From Streptomyces himalayensis subsp. himalayensis (GTDB taxonomy: Bacteria; Actinomycetota; Actinomycetes; Streptomycetales; Streptomycetaceae), in the NCBI RefSeq assembly GCF_013778455.1, contig NZ_JACEHE010000015.1, forward strand, positions 186,001 to 250,000: DNA of 64,000 nt, in the 5' to 3' direction. Of this stretch, positions 1-8,534 are shown piece after piece. Made by a program: the position numbers and the translations under genes. The notes below the pieces were generated by a model. That model was given only the letters and a program-made list of their open reading frames with translations, did no database searches and was not told the DNA's origin. Numbering within the stretch: the stretch's first letter is position 1; each line of letters opens with the position of its first letter.

Positions 1-58
1 CAACTACCAGAAGGTCGTCGTCGACTCCGGCTACATCAAGGCGAGCGACCTCAAGTAA
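1..58 (+). CDS. Sugar ABC transporter substrate-binding protein, C-terminal end (partial)
   Basis: The window opens inside a gene. The frame starting at base 2 reads NYQKVVVDSGYIKASDLK and then TAA at 56-58. This tail (VVxDGYxKxxDL) is typical of the C-terminus of xylose/multiple-sugar periplasmic-type binding proteins of the XylF/ChvE kind. It lies 45 bases upstream of the matching ATPase gene, so it is most likely the binding component of the same importer. Only 18 residues are visible, so the sugar cannot be told. Confidence 0.6.
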   Translation, partial: NYQKVVVDSGYIKASDLK

Positions 59-103
59 CCCCGCCACCAACCGACGATTCACCACTGATTGGAAGGCAAG
101 ACC

Positions 104-1654
104 ATGGCGGGACCCGTCCTGGAAATGCGCTCGATCGTCAAGACCTTTCCCGGCGTCAAGGCGCTCTCGGACGTCACGCTGACCGTCCAGCAGGGCGAGG
201 TCCACGCCATCTGTGGGGAGAACGGCGCCGGTAAGTCGACCTTGATGAAGGTCCTCTCCGGCGTCCACCCGCACGGCACCTACGAAGGGGACATCCTCTT
301 CGAGGGCGAGGTCTGCGAGTTCAAAGACATCCGGGCGAGCGAGCACCACGGCATCGTCATCATCCACCAGGAGCTGGCGCTGTCGCCGTACCTCTCCCTC
401 GCGGAGAACATCTTCCTCGGCAACGAGCACGCCAAAGGCGGGTTCATCGACTGGAGGGAGACACTGCGGCACGCCACCGAGCTGCTGCGCCGGGTCGGTC
501 TCTCCGACCACCCGGAGACCCGCGTCGCCGACATCGGCGTGGGCAAGCAGCAGCTCGTGGAGATCGCCAAGGCTCTGTCCAAGAAGGTGAAGCTCCTCAT
601 CCTGGACGAGCCGACCGCGGCTCTGAACGACGAGGACAGCGGCAAACTCCTCGATCTGATCCTGGAGTTGAAGAAGCAGGGCATCACCTCGATCATCATC
701 TCCCACAAGCTCAACGAGATCCGCAAGGTCGCCGACTCGGTGACGATCATCCGCGACGGCAAGTCCATCGAGACCCTCGATGTGAAGGCGCCGGACACCA
801 CGGAGGACCGGATCATCAGCGGCATGGTCGGCCGCGACCTCGACCACCGCTTCCCGGAGCGCACCCCGCACGAGCCGGAGACGGGCGCCGCCCCGGCGCT
901 GGAGATCCGCAACTGGACGGTGCACCACCCGATCGACCATCAGCGCAAGGTGGTCGACGATGTGTCCATCAACGTGCGGCGCGGGGAGATCGTCGGGATC
1001 GCGGGCCTCATGGGCGCCGGCCGCACCGAGCTCGCGATGAGCGTGTTCGGGCGGACGTACGGCCTGTACGGGACCGGCACGGTCCTCAAGGACGGCAAGG
1101 AGATCCGTACGAAGACCGTCTCCGAGGCGGTCGGGCACGGGATCGCGTACGTCACCGAGGACCGCAAGCACTACGGCCTCAACCTCATCGACACCATCAA
1201 CCGCAACATCTCGCTGACCGCCCTCAGCAAGGTCGCCAAGCGGGGTGTGGTCGACGAGCACGAGGAGCGGCAGGTCGCCGAGCGGTTCCGCAAGTCCATG
1301 AACATCAAGGCGCCGACCGTGTTCGAGCCGGTGGGCAAGCTGTCCGGCGGCAACCAGCAGAAGGTCGTCCTCAGCAAGTGGATCTTCGCGGGTCCGGACG
1401 TGCTGATCCTGGACGAGCCGACGCGCGGGATCGACGTCGGCGCCAAGTACGAGATCTACACGGTCATCGACCAACTGGCGGCCGAGGGCAAGGCGGTCGT
1501 CTTCATCTCCTCCGAGCTGCCGGAGCTGCTCGGTATGTGTGACCGCATCTACACGATGGCCGCGGGGCGGCTGACGGCTGAGTTCCCGCGTGCCGAGGCC
1601 ACGCAGGAATCGCTGATGCGCCAGATGACGAAGGACAAAGAGGTAACGCGATGA
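104..1654 (+). CDS. Sugar ABC importer ATP-binding protein (XylG/MmsA type)
   Basis: This is the cytoplasmic ATPase of a CUT2 (ribose/xylose-type) sugar importer, about 516 residues with two nucleotide-binding domains. The first domain has Walker A GENGAGKST at residues 38-46 and Walker B LLILDEPTAAL. The second has a degenerate Walker A (GAGRTEL), a clean signature LSGGNQQK and LILDEPTRGIDVGAK. One normal and one degenerate site is usual for this family. The ATG at 104 is preferred over an in-frame TTG at 89 because GGAAGG (91-96) sits at ribosome-binding distance. Its stop overlaps the permease start (ATGA). The pentose context suggests xylose, arabinose or galactose, but that is inference. 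Confidence 0.9.
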   Translation: MAGPVLEMRSIVKTFPGVKALSDVTLTVQQGEVHAICGENGAGKSTLMKVLSGVHPHGTYEGDILFEGEVCEFKDIRASEHHGIVIIHQELALSPYLSLAENIFLGNEHAKGGFIDWRETLRHATELLRRVGLSDHPETRVADIGVGKQQLVEIAKALSKKVKLLILDEPTAALNDEDSGKLLDLILELKKQGITSIIISHKLNEIRKVADSVTIIRDGKSIETLDVKAPDTTEDRIISGMVGRDLDHRFPERTPHEPETGAAPALEIRNWTVHHPIDHQRKVVDDVSINVRRGEIVGIAGLMGAGRTELAMSVFGRTYGLYGTGTVLKDGKEIRTKTVSEAVGHGIAYVTEDRKHYGLNLIDTINRNISLTALSKVAKRGVVDEHEERQVAERFRKSMNIKAPTVFEPVGKLSGGNQQKVVLSKWIFAGPDVLILDEPTRGIDVGAKYEIYTVIDQLAAEGKAVVFISSELPELLGMCDRIYTMAAGRLTAEFPRAEATQESLMRQMTKDKEVTR

Positions 1655-2895
1655 GCACGGAACTGACCGCCAAGAGCCCGGCCCCGGCGCCGCCGGGCGG
1701 GACACGATCGGGTGCGGGCGGAGGCCTGCTGCAGCTGATGCTGGACGGCCTGCGCCGCAACATGCGGCAGTACGGCATGCTGCTCGCCCTCGGCCTGATC
1801 GTCGCCCTCTTCGCGATCTGGACCGACGGCGACCTGCTGCTGCCGCGCAACGTCTCCAACCTGGTCCTGCAGAACAGCTACATCCTGATCCTCGCGATCG
1901 GCATGATGCTGGTGATCATCGCGGGCCATATCGACCTGTCGGTCGGTTCGCTGACGGCGTTCGTGGGCGCGTTCGCGGCCGTGCTGACGGTGCAGCACCA
2001 CATATCGTGGCCGGTCGCCGTGGTGCTCTGTCTGCTGGCGGGCGCGGTGGCGGGCGCGGCGCAGGGCTACTTCATCGCGTATCTCGGCATACCGTCGTTC
2101 ATCGTCACCCTCGCCGGGATGCTGGTATTCCGCGGTGTCACGGAGATCCTCCTGGAGGGGCAGACCCTCGGCCCCTTCCCCGAGGGGCTGCAGAAGATGG
2201 GCAACGGCTTCCTGCCCGAGGTCGGCCCGACGACCAACTATCACAACATCACGCTGCTGCTGGGCTTCGGCCTGATCGCCTTCATCGTCCTCCAGGAGGT
2301 CCGCGACCGAAAGCGCCAGCAGGAGTTCGCGCTGGACGTGGTGCCGCGCAACATCTTCCTGCTGAAGATCGTCGCCATGGTCTCCGCGATCCTCGTGGTC
2401 ACCCTGCTGCTCGCCAGCTACAAGGGCGCGCCGATCATCCTGCTGGTCCTGGGCGCACTGGTGGTCGGCTACGGCTACGTCATGCGCAACGCCATCTTCG
2501 GCCGGCACATCTACGCGATCGGCGGCAACCTGCCGGCGGCGAAGCTGTCCGGCGTGAAGGACAAGAAGGTCACCTTCCTGGTCTTCGTGAACATGGGCGT
2601 GCTCGCGGCCCTGGCGGGTCTGGCGATCGCCGCCCGTCTGAACGCGGCCTCGCCGAAGGCGGGCCTGAACTACGAACTCGAGGCTATCGCCTCGGCGTTC
2701 ATCGGTGGCGCATCGTCGAGCGGCGGTGTCGGCACTGTCCTCGGCGCGATCATCGGTGGTCTCGTCCTCGGCGTGCTGAACAACGGCATGAACCTGCTCA
2801 GCGTCGGCACCGACTGGCAGCAGGTCATCAAGGGCATGGCCCTGTTGGCGGCCGTCGGCTTCGACGTGTGGAACAAGCGCAAGGGCGTTTCCTGA
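1651..2895 (+). CDS. Sugar ABC importer permease (XylH/MmsB type)
   Basis: This is an integral membrane permease of 414 residues with about ten hydrophobic segments. The family motif region (GMMLVIIAGHIDLSVGS, residues about 87-103) is the BPD_transp_2 hallmark of CUT2 sugar permeases, and the C-terminal AIASAFIGGASSSGGVGTV loop also fits. It overlaps the upstream ATPase by four bases (ATGA), so it is translationally coupled. It completes a binding protein - ATPase - permease operon, with aldose 1-epimerase after it. Confidence 0.92.
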   Translation: MSTELTAKSPAPAPPGGTRSGAGGGLLQLMLDGLRRNMRQYGMLLALGLIVALFAIWTDGDLLLPRNVSNLVLQNSYILILAIGMMLVIIAGHIDLSVGSLTAFVGAFAAVLTVQHHISWPVAVVLCLLAGAVAGAAQGYFIAYLGIPSFIVTLAGMLVFRGVTEILLEGQTLGPFPEGLQKMGNGFLPEVGPTTNYHNITLLLGFGLIAFIVLQEVRDRKRQQEFALDVVPRNIFLLKIVAMVSAILVVTLLLASYKGAPIILLVLGALVVGYGYVMRNAIFGRHIYAIGGNLPAAKLSGVKDKKVTFLVFVNMGVLAALAGLAIAARLNAASPKAGLNYELEAIASAFIGGASSSGGVGTVLGAIIGGLVLGVLNNGMNLLSVGTDWQQVIKGMALLAAVGFDVWNKRKGVS

Positions 2896-2947
2896 CCCCC
2901 TCGGCTTCTGAGCCGCACGGGCAAGGTACAGACGCACAGTGATCGTC

Positions 2948-2982
2948 GCGGCGGCGGCAGCGGGACTCGCTGCCGCCGCCGC
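2948..2982. terminator. Strong GC hairpin between permease and epimerase genes
   Basis: Perfect 15-bp inverted repeat (GCGGCGGCGGCAGCG) with a 5-base loop, 52 bases after the permease stop. There is no T-tract, which is normal in Streptomyces. It could end or attenuate transcription before the epimerase gene, or protect the importer mRNA 3' end. Confidence 0.6.
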
Positions 2983-3008
2983 GGCGCGCACGGCGTACGC
3001 AACGCAAC

Positions 3009-3056
3009 ACAGCAACAAGAGCAGCAAGAGCAGCAAGAGCAACAACAGCAACAAGG
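3009..3056. repeat. Low-complexity AGCAACAAG/AGCAGCAAG leader repeat
   Basis: A purine-rich, C/T-poor run of degenerate AGCARCAAG-like 9-mers lies between the hairpin and the epimerase ribosome-binding site. The transcript here would be nearly free of U and unlikely to fold. It is the only A-rich stretch in the neighbourhood and does not form a coding frame of its own. Confidence 0.6.
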
Positions 3057-3077
3057 ACAGAGGACAGGAGGGGACCG

Positions 3078-4139
3078 GTGAGCCCGGTGATCCCGGTGAA
3101 GGAACTCTTCGGCAGGCTCGCGGACGGCACCGAGGTGCACCGCTGGTCGCTGGCGAACGGCGGCACGCGGATGAAGGTCCTGTCGTACGGCGGGATCGTC
3201 CAGTCGCTGGAGCTCCCGGACCGCCACGGCCGGTACGCCAACGTGTCGCTGGGCTTCGCCGGCCTCGACGACTACGTGGCGTCCAGCCCCTACTTCGGGG
3301 CGCTCATCGGCCGCTTCGGCAACCGCATCGCCAAGGGCCGCTTCACGCTCGACGGCGCAAGCCACCGGCTGTCGGCCAACGAGGGCGAGAACTCGCTGCA
3401 CGGCGGTGGGGACTTCGACAAGCGGGTGTGGGACGTCGAGCCGTTCGCCTCGGACTCCGATGTCGGGCTCGTCCTGACCCACACGAGCGCCGATGGCGAG
3501 ATGGGGTATCCCGGCACTCTGGAGGCGCAGGTCAGGTACACGCTGACCGCGGACGGCGACTGGCGCATCGACTACGAGGCGACCACGGACAGGGCGACGG
3601 TGGTCAACCTGACCAGCCACGTCTACTGGAACCTCGCGGGCGAGGGCAGCGGCTCGATCCACGACCACGAGCTGGAGATCGCGGCCTCCCGCTACACGCC
3701 GGTCGACTCGGGGCTGATCCCCACTGGTGACCTGGCGGACGTGGCGGACACGCCGTTCGACTTCCGGCGTGCGAAGACCGTCGGGAAGGACATCCGTGTC
3801 GCTCACCAGCAACTGCTGTACGCCCAGGGCTTCGACCACAACCTGGTACTGGACAAGGGCGTCACGGCGGAGCCCGAGCACATCGCGACTCTGAAGGACC
3901 CGTCGTCCGGCCGGGCGCTGAGGCTGGCCAGCACCGAGCCGGGCGTGCAGTTCTACTCCGGCAACTTCCTGGACGGCACTCTGGTCGGCACGGGCGGCAC
4001 CATCTACCGCCAGGGCGACGCCGTATGCCTGGAGACCCAGCACTACCCGGACTCCCCCAACCAGCCGTCGTTCCCCTCGACGGTACTGCGCCCGGGCGAG
4101 ACATACCGATCGACGACGGTGCACTCGTTCAGCGCGTAA
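3078..4139 (+). CDS. Aldose 1-epimerase (mutarotase)
   Basis: Interconverts alpha and beta anomers of aldoses in the cytoplasm. It is 353 residues, the usual length. Visible family motifs are GRFGNRIAKGRF (substrate loop), SLHGG, LTSHVYWNL with the catalytic His, and the C-terminal YSGNFLDGT...LETQHYPDSPN segment. The GTG start is supported by AGGAGGGG a few bases upstream. It follows a sugar importer in the same direction and probably feeds the imported pentose or hexose to an isomerase or kinase. A hairpin and a low-complexity leader separate it from the permease gene, so it may be expressed at a different level. Confidence 0.92.
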   Translation: MSPVIPVKELFGRLADGTEVHRWSLANGGTRMKVLSYGGIVQSLELPDRHGRYANVSLGFAGLDDYVASSPYFGALIGRFGNRIAKGRFTLDGASHRLSANEGENSLHGGGDFDKRVWDVEPFASDSDVGLVLTHTSADGEMGYPGTLEAQVRYTLTADGDWRIDYEATTDRATVVNLTSHVYWNLAGEGSGSIHDHELEIAASRYTPVDSGLIPTGDLADVADTPFDFRRAKTVGKDIRVAHQQLLYAQGFDHNLVLDKGVTAEPEHIATLKDPSSGRALRLASTEPGVQFYSGNFLDGTLVGTGGTIYRQGDAVCLETQHYPDSPNQPSFPSTVLRPGETYRSTTVHSFSA

Positions 4140-4258
4140 AACCGTTGTGGGAGGTGCGCCTCATGCGCCCCTCTGGTTGAACGCGCCCCCTGCCGTATCC
4201 GTACCAAGGGGCGGCCACGCAGCCACTGCGGGCCGCCCACGGACGGGAGGCAGATCCC

Positions 4259-5545
4259 TTGGCACCGGCAGGAAACGTCACCTCGCTGTTCCGCGCCACC
4301 GCAGCGCACAGCCCCTCGTACGCCGCGCTCACCAGGGAGAGCGAGGGGGGCGGCCCGACGGACTTCTGCATCCCGTGCAACCCGTACTTCCCGTCGCCCG
4401 CCATGTTCGACGAGTTGTCGGTGCGGCTGCGCGAGATCCTGACGTACTACCCGAGCAGCGCGGACACCATCACCGCCGAGCTGTGCGCGGTGCTCGGACT
4501 GCCCGCGCAGTGCGTCGCCATGGGCAACGGCTCCACCGAGCTCATCACCTGGATCGACCACCTGCTGGTCCGCGAGTCGCTCGCTGTGCCCGTCCCGACC
4601 TTCGGCCGCTGGACCGACCAGCCGATGGAGACGGGCAAGCGTGTCGACATGTTCCCGCTGCCGGAGGCGGACGGCTTCGCGCTGGACCCGGCCGCGTACG
4701 TGCAGTTCATACGGGCCAGAGGCTCCCGCGTGGCGGTGCTGTGCAACCCCAACAACCCGGACGGCGGCTACCAGTCGCGGCGGGCCGTGCTCTCGCTCCT
4801 CGACGCGCTCCAAGACCTCGACCTGGTCGTCGTCGACGAGTCGTTCCTGGAGTTCTCCGACGCGGAGACGGAACCGAGCGTCGTGCAGGACGCGATGCTG
4901 CGCCCGAACGTCATCGTGCTGCGCAGCCTCGGCAAGAACTTCGGGCTGCACGGCGTGCGCTTCGGCTATCTCGTCGCCAATCCGGCGCTGGCGGGCAAGG
5001 TCCGCGCCGCCCTGCCGAAATGGAACCTCAACTCCTTCGCGGAGACGGTGGTGTTCATGCTCAAGGAGCACGGCCGGGAGTACGCGGAGAGCCTCCACCT
5101 GGTCCGCCGCGACCGCATCGAGATGTCCCGCCTTCTCGCGGCGCTGCCCGGCCTCACCGTCTACCCCTCGCAGGGCAACTTCCTCTTCGTACGGCTGCCC
5201 GTGGGCACCGACGGCACCGAGGTACGCGACCGCCTGCTGACCGAGCACCGGATCATGGTCCGCGAGTGCGGCAACAAGATCGGCAGCTCCAGCCGCTTCC
5301 TGCGCCTCGTGGTGCGCCCGCAGCCGGACGTCCTGCGCCTGGTGTCCGGCCTTGAACAGGTGCTCTACGGGAGCGGGAGGGGAGCCGCCGTGCCCGAGCT
5401 GGGCCGAGGGACCCAGTACAGCTCGGGCACGGCGGCGGTGGACCGGCTGGTCGGTTCCACGAACGGCGCCGGCCTGGTGGGGCTGGCCGCGCAGGTCCGG
5501 TCGGCGGGCCTGGCCGCTTCCCCCCAGCCCCTGCCGGGGAGGTGA
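4259..5545 (+). CDS. PLP-dependent aminotransferase, class I/II (HisC-like)
   Basis: This is a fold-type I aminotransferase resembling histidinol-phosphate aminotransferase or threonine-phosphate decarboxylase. Clear motifs are MGNGSTELI near residue 82, NPNNPDGG (about 163-170), VVDESFLEF, and the PLP-lysine segment RSLGKNFGLHGVRFGY around residue 225. The start is a TTG preceded by GGGAGGCAG. The catalytic fold ends near residue 375; the last 50 residues are a low-complexity extension. That extension overlaps, on the other strand, the region downstream of a truncated pectate-lyase gene. The amino acid substrate is not evident, and the neighbours give no histidine-pathway context. Confidence 0.85.
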   Translation: MAPAGNVTSLFRATAAHSPSYAALTRESEGGGPTDFCIPCNPYFPSPAMFDELSVRLREILTYYPSSADTITAELCAVLGLPAQCVAMGNGSTELITWIDHLLVRESLAVPVPTFGRWTDQPMETGKRVDMFPLPEADGFALDPAAYVQFIRARGSRVAVLCNPNNPDGGYQSRRAVLSLLDALQDLDLVVVDESFLEFSDAETEPSVVQDAMLRPNVIVLRSLGKNFGLHGVRFGYLVANPALAGKVRAALPKWNLNSFAETVVFMLKEHGREYAESLHLVRRDRIEMSRLLAALPGLTVYPSQGNFLFVRLPVGTDGTEVRDRLLTEHRIMVRECGNKIGSSSRFLRLVVRPQPDVLRLVSGLEQVLYGSGRGAAVPELGRGTQYSSGTAAVDRLVGSTNGAGLVGLAAQVRSAGLAASPQPLPGR

Positions 5546-5576
5546 GCCGGCCGTGCGCTGGCGGCCGTGCTGGGCG

Positions 5577-5760
5577 ATACGTCGCTCGTGCAGACGGTGA
5601 CCAGTGCGGCGCTGCCGCCGCCCGTCGTGCCGGCGCCGAAGCCGATGGGGGCGGTCTCGGCGGCCGAGGCGGACTGCGGGAGGCCGCCGAGGGCGGCGAG
5701 GGCGGCGGCGGCTCCGACGGACATGACCATGAAGCGGCGCGTGTTGGGGTTCGTGCTCAT
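5577..5760 (-). pseudogene. Remnant of a secreted pectate lyase (5' end only)
   Basis: A GGAAGGGA ribosome-binding site and ATG at 5760 open a frame with a classic Tat-like signal peptide (RRFMVMSVGAAAALAALGG, cleavage after ASA). It continues as ETAPIGFGAGTTGGGSAALVTV, which matches the mature N-terminus of family 1 pectate lyases (TGGxGGxxVTVTT). After about residue 57 the similarity stops, and the frame runs on as low-complexity sequence antisense to the aminotransferase end until 5365. The rest of the enzyme, normally some 300-400 residues, is absent. I infer a deletion fused this gene start to the aminotransferase locus. The identification rests on a short segment. Confidence 0.5.
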
Positions 5761-5824
5761 TTCCGGATGTCCCTTCCGTACTGAGGCAACGTCATATCCG
5801 TGTCGCCGCGTACTACTGGAAAGT

Positions 5825-5868
5825 TGCCGGTCCCGGGCAAGCGATTTCTACGGCGCCCGGGACCGGCA
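5825..5868 (-). terminator. Terminator hairpin after the GH51 gene
   Basis: Perfect 14-bp inverted repeat (TGCCGGTCCCGGGC) with a 16-base loop, 23 bases beyond the stop of the minus-strand arabinofuranosidase gene. Confidence 0.75.
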
Positions 5869-5891
5869 TGTCCTCAGGTCGGGTCGGTCGG

Positions 5892-7409
5892 TCAGGCCAG
5901 CCGGATCACGTTCCACGACAGCGGCTCCAGGGTGGCGCTCAGCGTGCCCTCCTGGACGGCCGTCCCCGCGACCGCGTGCGGGGTGACCCGCTCCGGCTCG
6001 TCGAGCGTGTTACTGGCCTCCGGATCGGCGTCGGCCACCGCGGTGTGCTCGACGACCGACGTCACCTCGAGCCCGTGCAGGCCCACTTCGAGCGGCAGCG
6101 GCTCCGTCTGGCTGCGGTTGACGGCGAACACCGTCACCGCGCCCGTCTCCGGGTCCCGGACGGCGGTCGCGTGCAGCAGCGGCACCTCGCCGAACCGCTT
6201 CGTCTCGTACGTCGGCGAGTCCACGCGTACGTCGAGGACCTGCCCGCGGCCGTACCGGGACGCCTGCGCGAAGGGGAAGAACGTGGTCTGCTTCCAGGCC
6301 GGGCCGCCCGGCTCGGTCAGGATGGGCGCGATGACGTTGACCAGCTGGGCGAGGCAGGCGACGGTCACCCGGTCCGCGTGCCGCAGCAGGGCGATGAGCA
6401 GGGAGCCGAAGACGACGGCGTCCGTGACGCTGTAGTTGTCCTCGAGCAGGCGCGGGGCCTCGGCCCAGTCGCGGGTGTTCTCCTCCATCTGGGCTGGGAG
6501 CTTGGACGCATACCAGACGTTCCACTCGTCGAAGGAGAGGTTGATCTTCTTCTTCGACTTCAGGCGGGCGCCGATGTGGTCGCAGGTGGCGACCACGTTC
6601 TCGATGAAGGACTCCATGTCGACGGCGGAGGCGAGGAACGAGTCGCGGTCGCCGTCGGTCTCCTCGTAGTACGCGTGGAGCGAGATGTAGTCGACGAGGT
6701 CGTAGGTCTCGGCGAGGACCTTCGCCTCCCAGTCGGCGAAGGTCGGCATGCCCTGGCTCGACGAACCGCAGGCGACCAGCTCCAGCTCCGGGTCGATCTG
6801 GCGCATCGCGCGGGCGGTCTCGGCAGCGAGACGGCCGTACTCCTCGGCCGTCTTGTGGCCCGTCTGCCAGGGGCCGTCCATCTCGTTGCCGAGGCACCAC
6901 AGGCGGATGCCGAACGGGTCCTTGTCCCCGTGGGTGACGCGCAGGTCCGAAAGGGCGGTGCCGGAGGGGTGGTTGGCGTACTCCTGGAGCTCCAGGGCCT
7001 CCGCCACGCCGCGCGTACCGAGGTTGATCGCCATCATCGGCTCGGCCTGGGGGCCGATCTTCTTCAGGAAGGCGATGTACTCGGAGAGGCCGAAGCGGTT
7101 GGTCTCCGTCGACCGCCAGGCCAGGTCGAGCCGGCGCGGCCGCTCGTCCGCCGGGCCGACGGAGTCCTCCCACTTGTAGCCGGAGACGAAGTTGCCGCCG
7201 GGGTAGCGGACGGCGGTGACGCCGAGCTCACGGATCAGCTCCAGCACGTCGGTGCGCAGGCCTGCCTCGTCGGCCGACGGGTGGTCCGGCTCGTAGATGC
7301 CGGTGTAGACGCAGCGGCCGAGGTGCTCGACGAAGGAGCCGAAGATACGGGGGTTGACGTCGCCGACGGTGAAGGCGGGGTCCAGGGTGAAGCGGGCGGG
7401 TGTGGTCAT
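5892..7409 (-). CDS. abfA: Alpha-L-arabinofuranosidase, GH51, intracellular
   Basis: Releases L-arabinose from arabino-oligosaccharides. It is 505 residues with the GH51 pattern: NPRIFGSFVEHLGRCVYTGIY at the N-terminus, the acid/base Glu176 in WCLGNEMDGPWQ, the nucleophile Glu295 in SFDEWNVWY, and a C-terminal beta domain. No signal peptide is present, so it acts on imported oligomers. The start MTTPARF (ATG at 7407-7409, GAGGGAGAA just upstream) is chosen over an upstream in-frame extension lacking a ribosome-binding site. An IclR-type operator candidate lies 15-31 bases upstream. It pairs functionally with the secreted arabinanase and the importer encoded next to it. Confidence 0.95.
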   Translation of the reverse strand: MTTPARFTLDPAFTVGDVNPRIFGSFVEHLGRCVYTGIYEPDHPSADEAGLRTDVLELIRELGVTAVRYPGGNFVSGYKWEDSVGPADERPRRLDLAWRSTETNRFGLSEYIAFLKKIGPQAEPMMAINLGTRGVAEALELQEYANHPSGTALSDLRVTHGDKDPFGIRLWCLGNEMDGPWQTGHKTAEEYGRLAAETARAMRQIDPELELVACGSSSQGMPTFADWEAKVLAETYDLVDYISLHAYYEETDGDRDSFLASAVDMESFIENVVATCDHIGARLKSKKKINLSFDEWNVWYASKLPAQMEENTRDWAEAPRLLEDNYSVTDAVVFGSLLIALLRHADRVTVACLAQLVNVIAPILTEPGGPAWKQTTFFPFAQASRYGRGQVLDVRVDSPTYETKRFGEVPLLHATAVRDPETGAVTVFAVNRSQTEPLPLEVGLHGLEVTSVVEHTAVADADPEASNTLDEPERVTPHAVAGTAVQEGTLSATLEPLSWNVIRLA

Positions 7410-7423
7410 TTCTCCCTCAATTA

Positions 7424-7440
7424 TGTTCGATATTGCGCAC
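7424..7440. promoter_or_regulatory. Candidate IclR-regulon operator, copy 1 (abfA)
   Basis: TGTTCGATATTGCGCAC sits 15 bases upstream of the abfA start. Its first eleven bases are identical to the site at 11693, and ten of the eleven match the site at 13515. The right half-site is imperfect (CGCA instead of CGAA). Role inferred from recurrence. Confidence 0.6.
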
Positions 7441-7468
7441 ATTGACCGAAACATCGGACAGACGTTAA

Positions 7469-7505
7469 GGCGGGCGCGACCACTGGTCAATGGGTCGCGC
7501 CCGCC
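7469..7505 (-). terminator. Terminator of the importer-arabinanase operon
   Basis: Perfect 13-bp inverted repeat (GGCGGGCGCGACC) with an 11-base loop, 31 bases beyond the stop of the GH43 gene on the minus strand. Confidence 0.75.
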
Positions 7506-7535
7506 TGATCTGTCGCGCTCGGTCCCGGGCCGGTC

Positions 7536-8513
7536 TCAGTCCCAGGCCGCGACGGTCGGCCAGCCGTCCCTGCCCCAGCTCAGCGGGTTCAGGGCCAGCT
7601 TGGGCGTGCCGTTGTCGTTCGCGTCGTAGTAGTGGTAGGCGAGGATGTCGCGGCCCTTGTCGCGGAAGACGGACTCGCCTCCGGTGCCGATGAACCGGCC
7701 GTGCCCTGCGAGCAGCAGGTCGCCGCCGCCCTGGAGGAGCGGGGTGCCGTCGCTGTCGACGTACGGCCCGGTGACGGACTCCGACCGGCCCACCCGGATC
7801 TTGTACGTGGAGTTCACGCCCGAGCAGCACGCGTCGTACGAGGCGAAGAGGTAGTAGTAGCGGCCGTGCTTGACGATGTACGGGCCCTCCACCGCGTACG
7901 GGGCGTCGGGGCGGGTCGCCAGGTGGTGGACGGCCTCGCCCGGCAGGGCCTTCCCCGTCTCCGGGTCGAGCTCAACCATGCGGATGCCGGTCCAGTACGA
8001 GCCGAAGGCCATCCACAGCTTGCCCTCGGCCTTGATCACAGCCGGGTCGATGGCGTTCCAGCTGTCGGTCCTCTCGGAGCTGAAGGCCTTGCCGTGGTCG
8101 GTCCAGGTCCCCGGCAGGCCGCTCGGCGAGGTGGCGACGCCGATCGCGGAGTGGTTGGAGCCCCAGGACGAGACGGAGTAGTACAGCCAGTACTTCCCGT
8201 CGCGGTACGAGATGTCGGGCGCCCACGGGTCACCGGTGTCGTTGTACTCGTACCACCAGCTCGGCGGCTCGGCGAAGGCGTTCCCGGAGTCCGCCCAGTG
8301 CTCGAGGTCCGCCGAGAGGCGGGCGCCGATCACGCCGCCCGTCGAGTAGGCCACGTACTGGCCGTTCTTGAGGTGGATGACGGAGGGGTCGTGGATGATC
8401 TCCTGGCCGGTGATCGGCAGGGGGTCGGGGTAGGCGGTGTCCGCCTGGGCGGTGGTGGGCAGGAGGGCGAGGAGGGCGGCGGCGAGGACCGCCGCGTATC
8501 TGAGGCGCTTCAA
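7536..8513 (-). CDS. Secreted endo-arabinanase / arabinofuranosidase, GH43
   Basis: Cleaves arabinan outside the cell. It is 325 residues with a Sec signal peptide (KRLRYAAVLAAALLALLPTTAQA). The three catalytic acids of the five-bladed propeller are visible: Asp42 (HDPSVI), Asp156 (AIDPAVI) and Glu209 (AVEGPYI). SYDACCSGVNSTYKI is the GH43 endo-arabinanase loop, and His294 in AYHYYDAND fits the central calcium site. The start is TTG with GAGAGGAACC upstream. It is the last gene of the importer operon, 21 bases after the MalG-type permease, so degradation and uptake are made together. Confidence 0.92.
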   Translation of the reverse strand: MKRLRYAAVLAAALLALLPTTAQADTAYPDPLPITGQEIIHDPSVIHLKNGQYVAYSTGGVIGARLSADLEHWADSGNAFAEPPSWWYEYNDTGDPWAPDISYRDGKYWLYYSVSSWGSNHSAIGVATSPSGLPGTWTDHGKAFSSERTDSWNAIDPAVIKAEGKLWMAFGSYWTGIRMVELDPETGKALPGEAVHHLATRPDAPYAVEGPYIVKHGRYYYLFASYDACCSGVNSTYKIRVGRSESVTGPYVDSDGTPLLQGGGDLLLAGHGRFIGTGGESVFRDKGRDILAYHYYDANDNGTPKLALNPLSWGRDGWPTVAAWD

Positions 8514-8534
8514 CTGCGTGGTTCCTCTCGGGCG

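Noticed and set aside
1549..3054. Minus-strand frame of about 500 codons with a poly-Leu start
   Set aside because: Antisense to the importer permease; the poly-Leu comes from the CAGCAAGAG repeat read backwards.
3001..3060. CRISPR-like short repeats
   Set aside because: Units are contiguous 9-mers without spacers and there are no cas genes.
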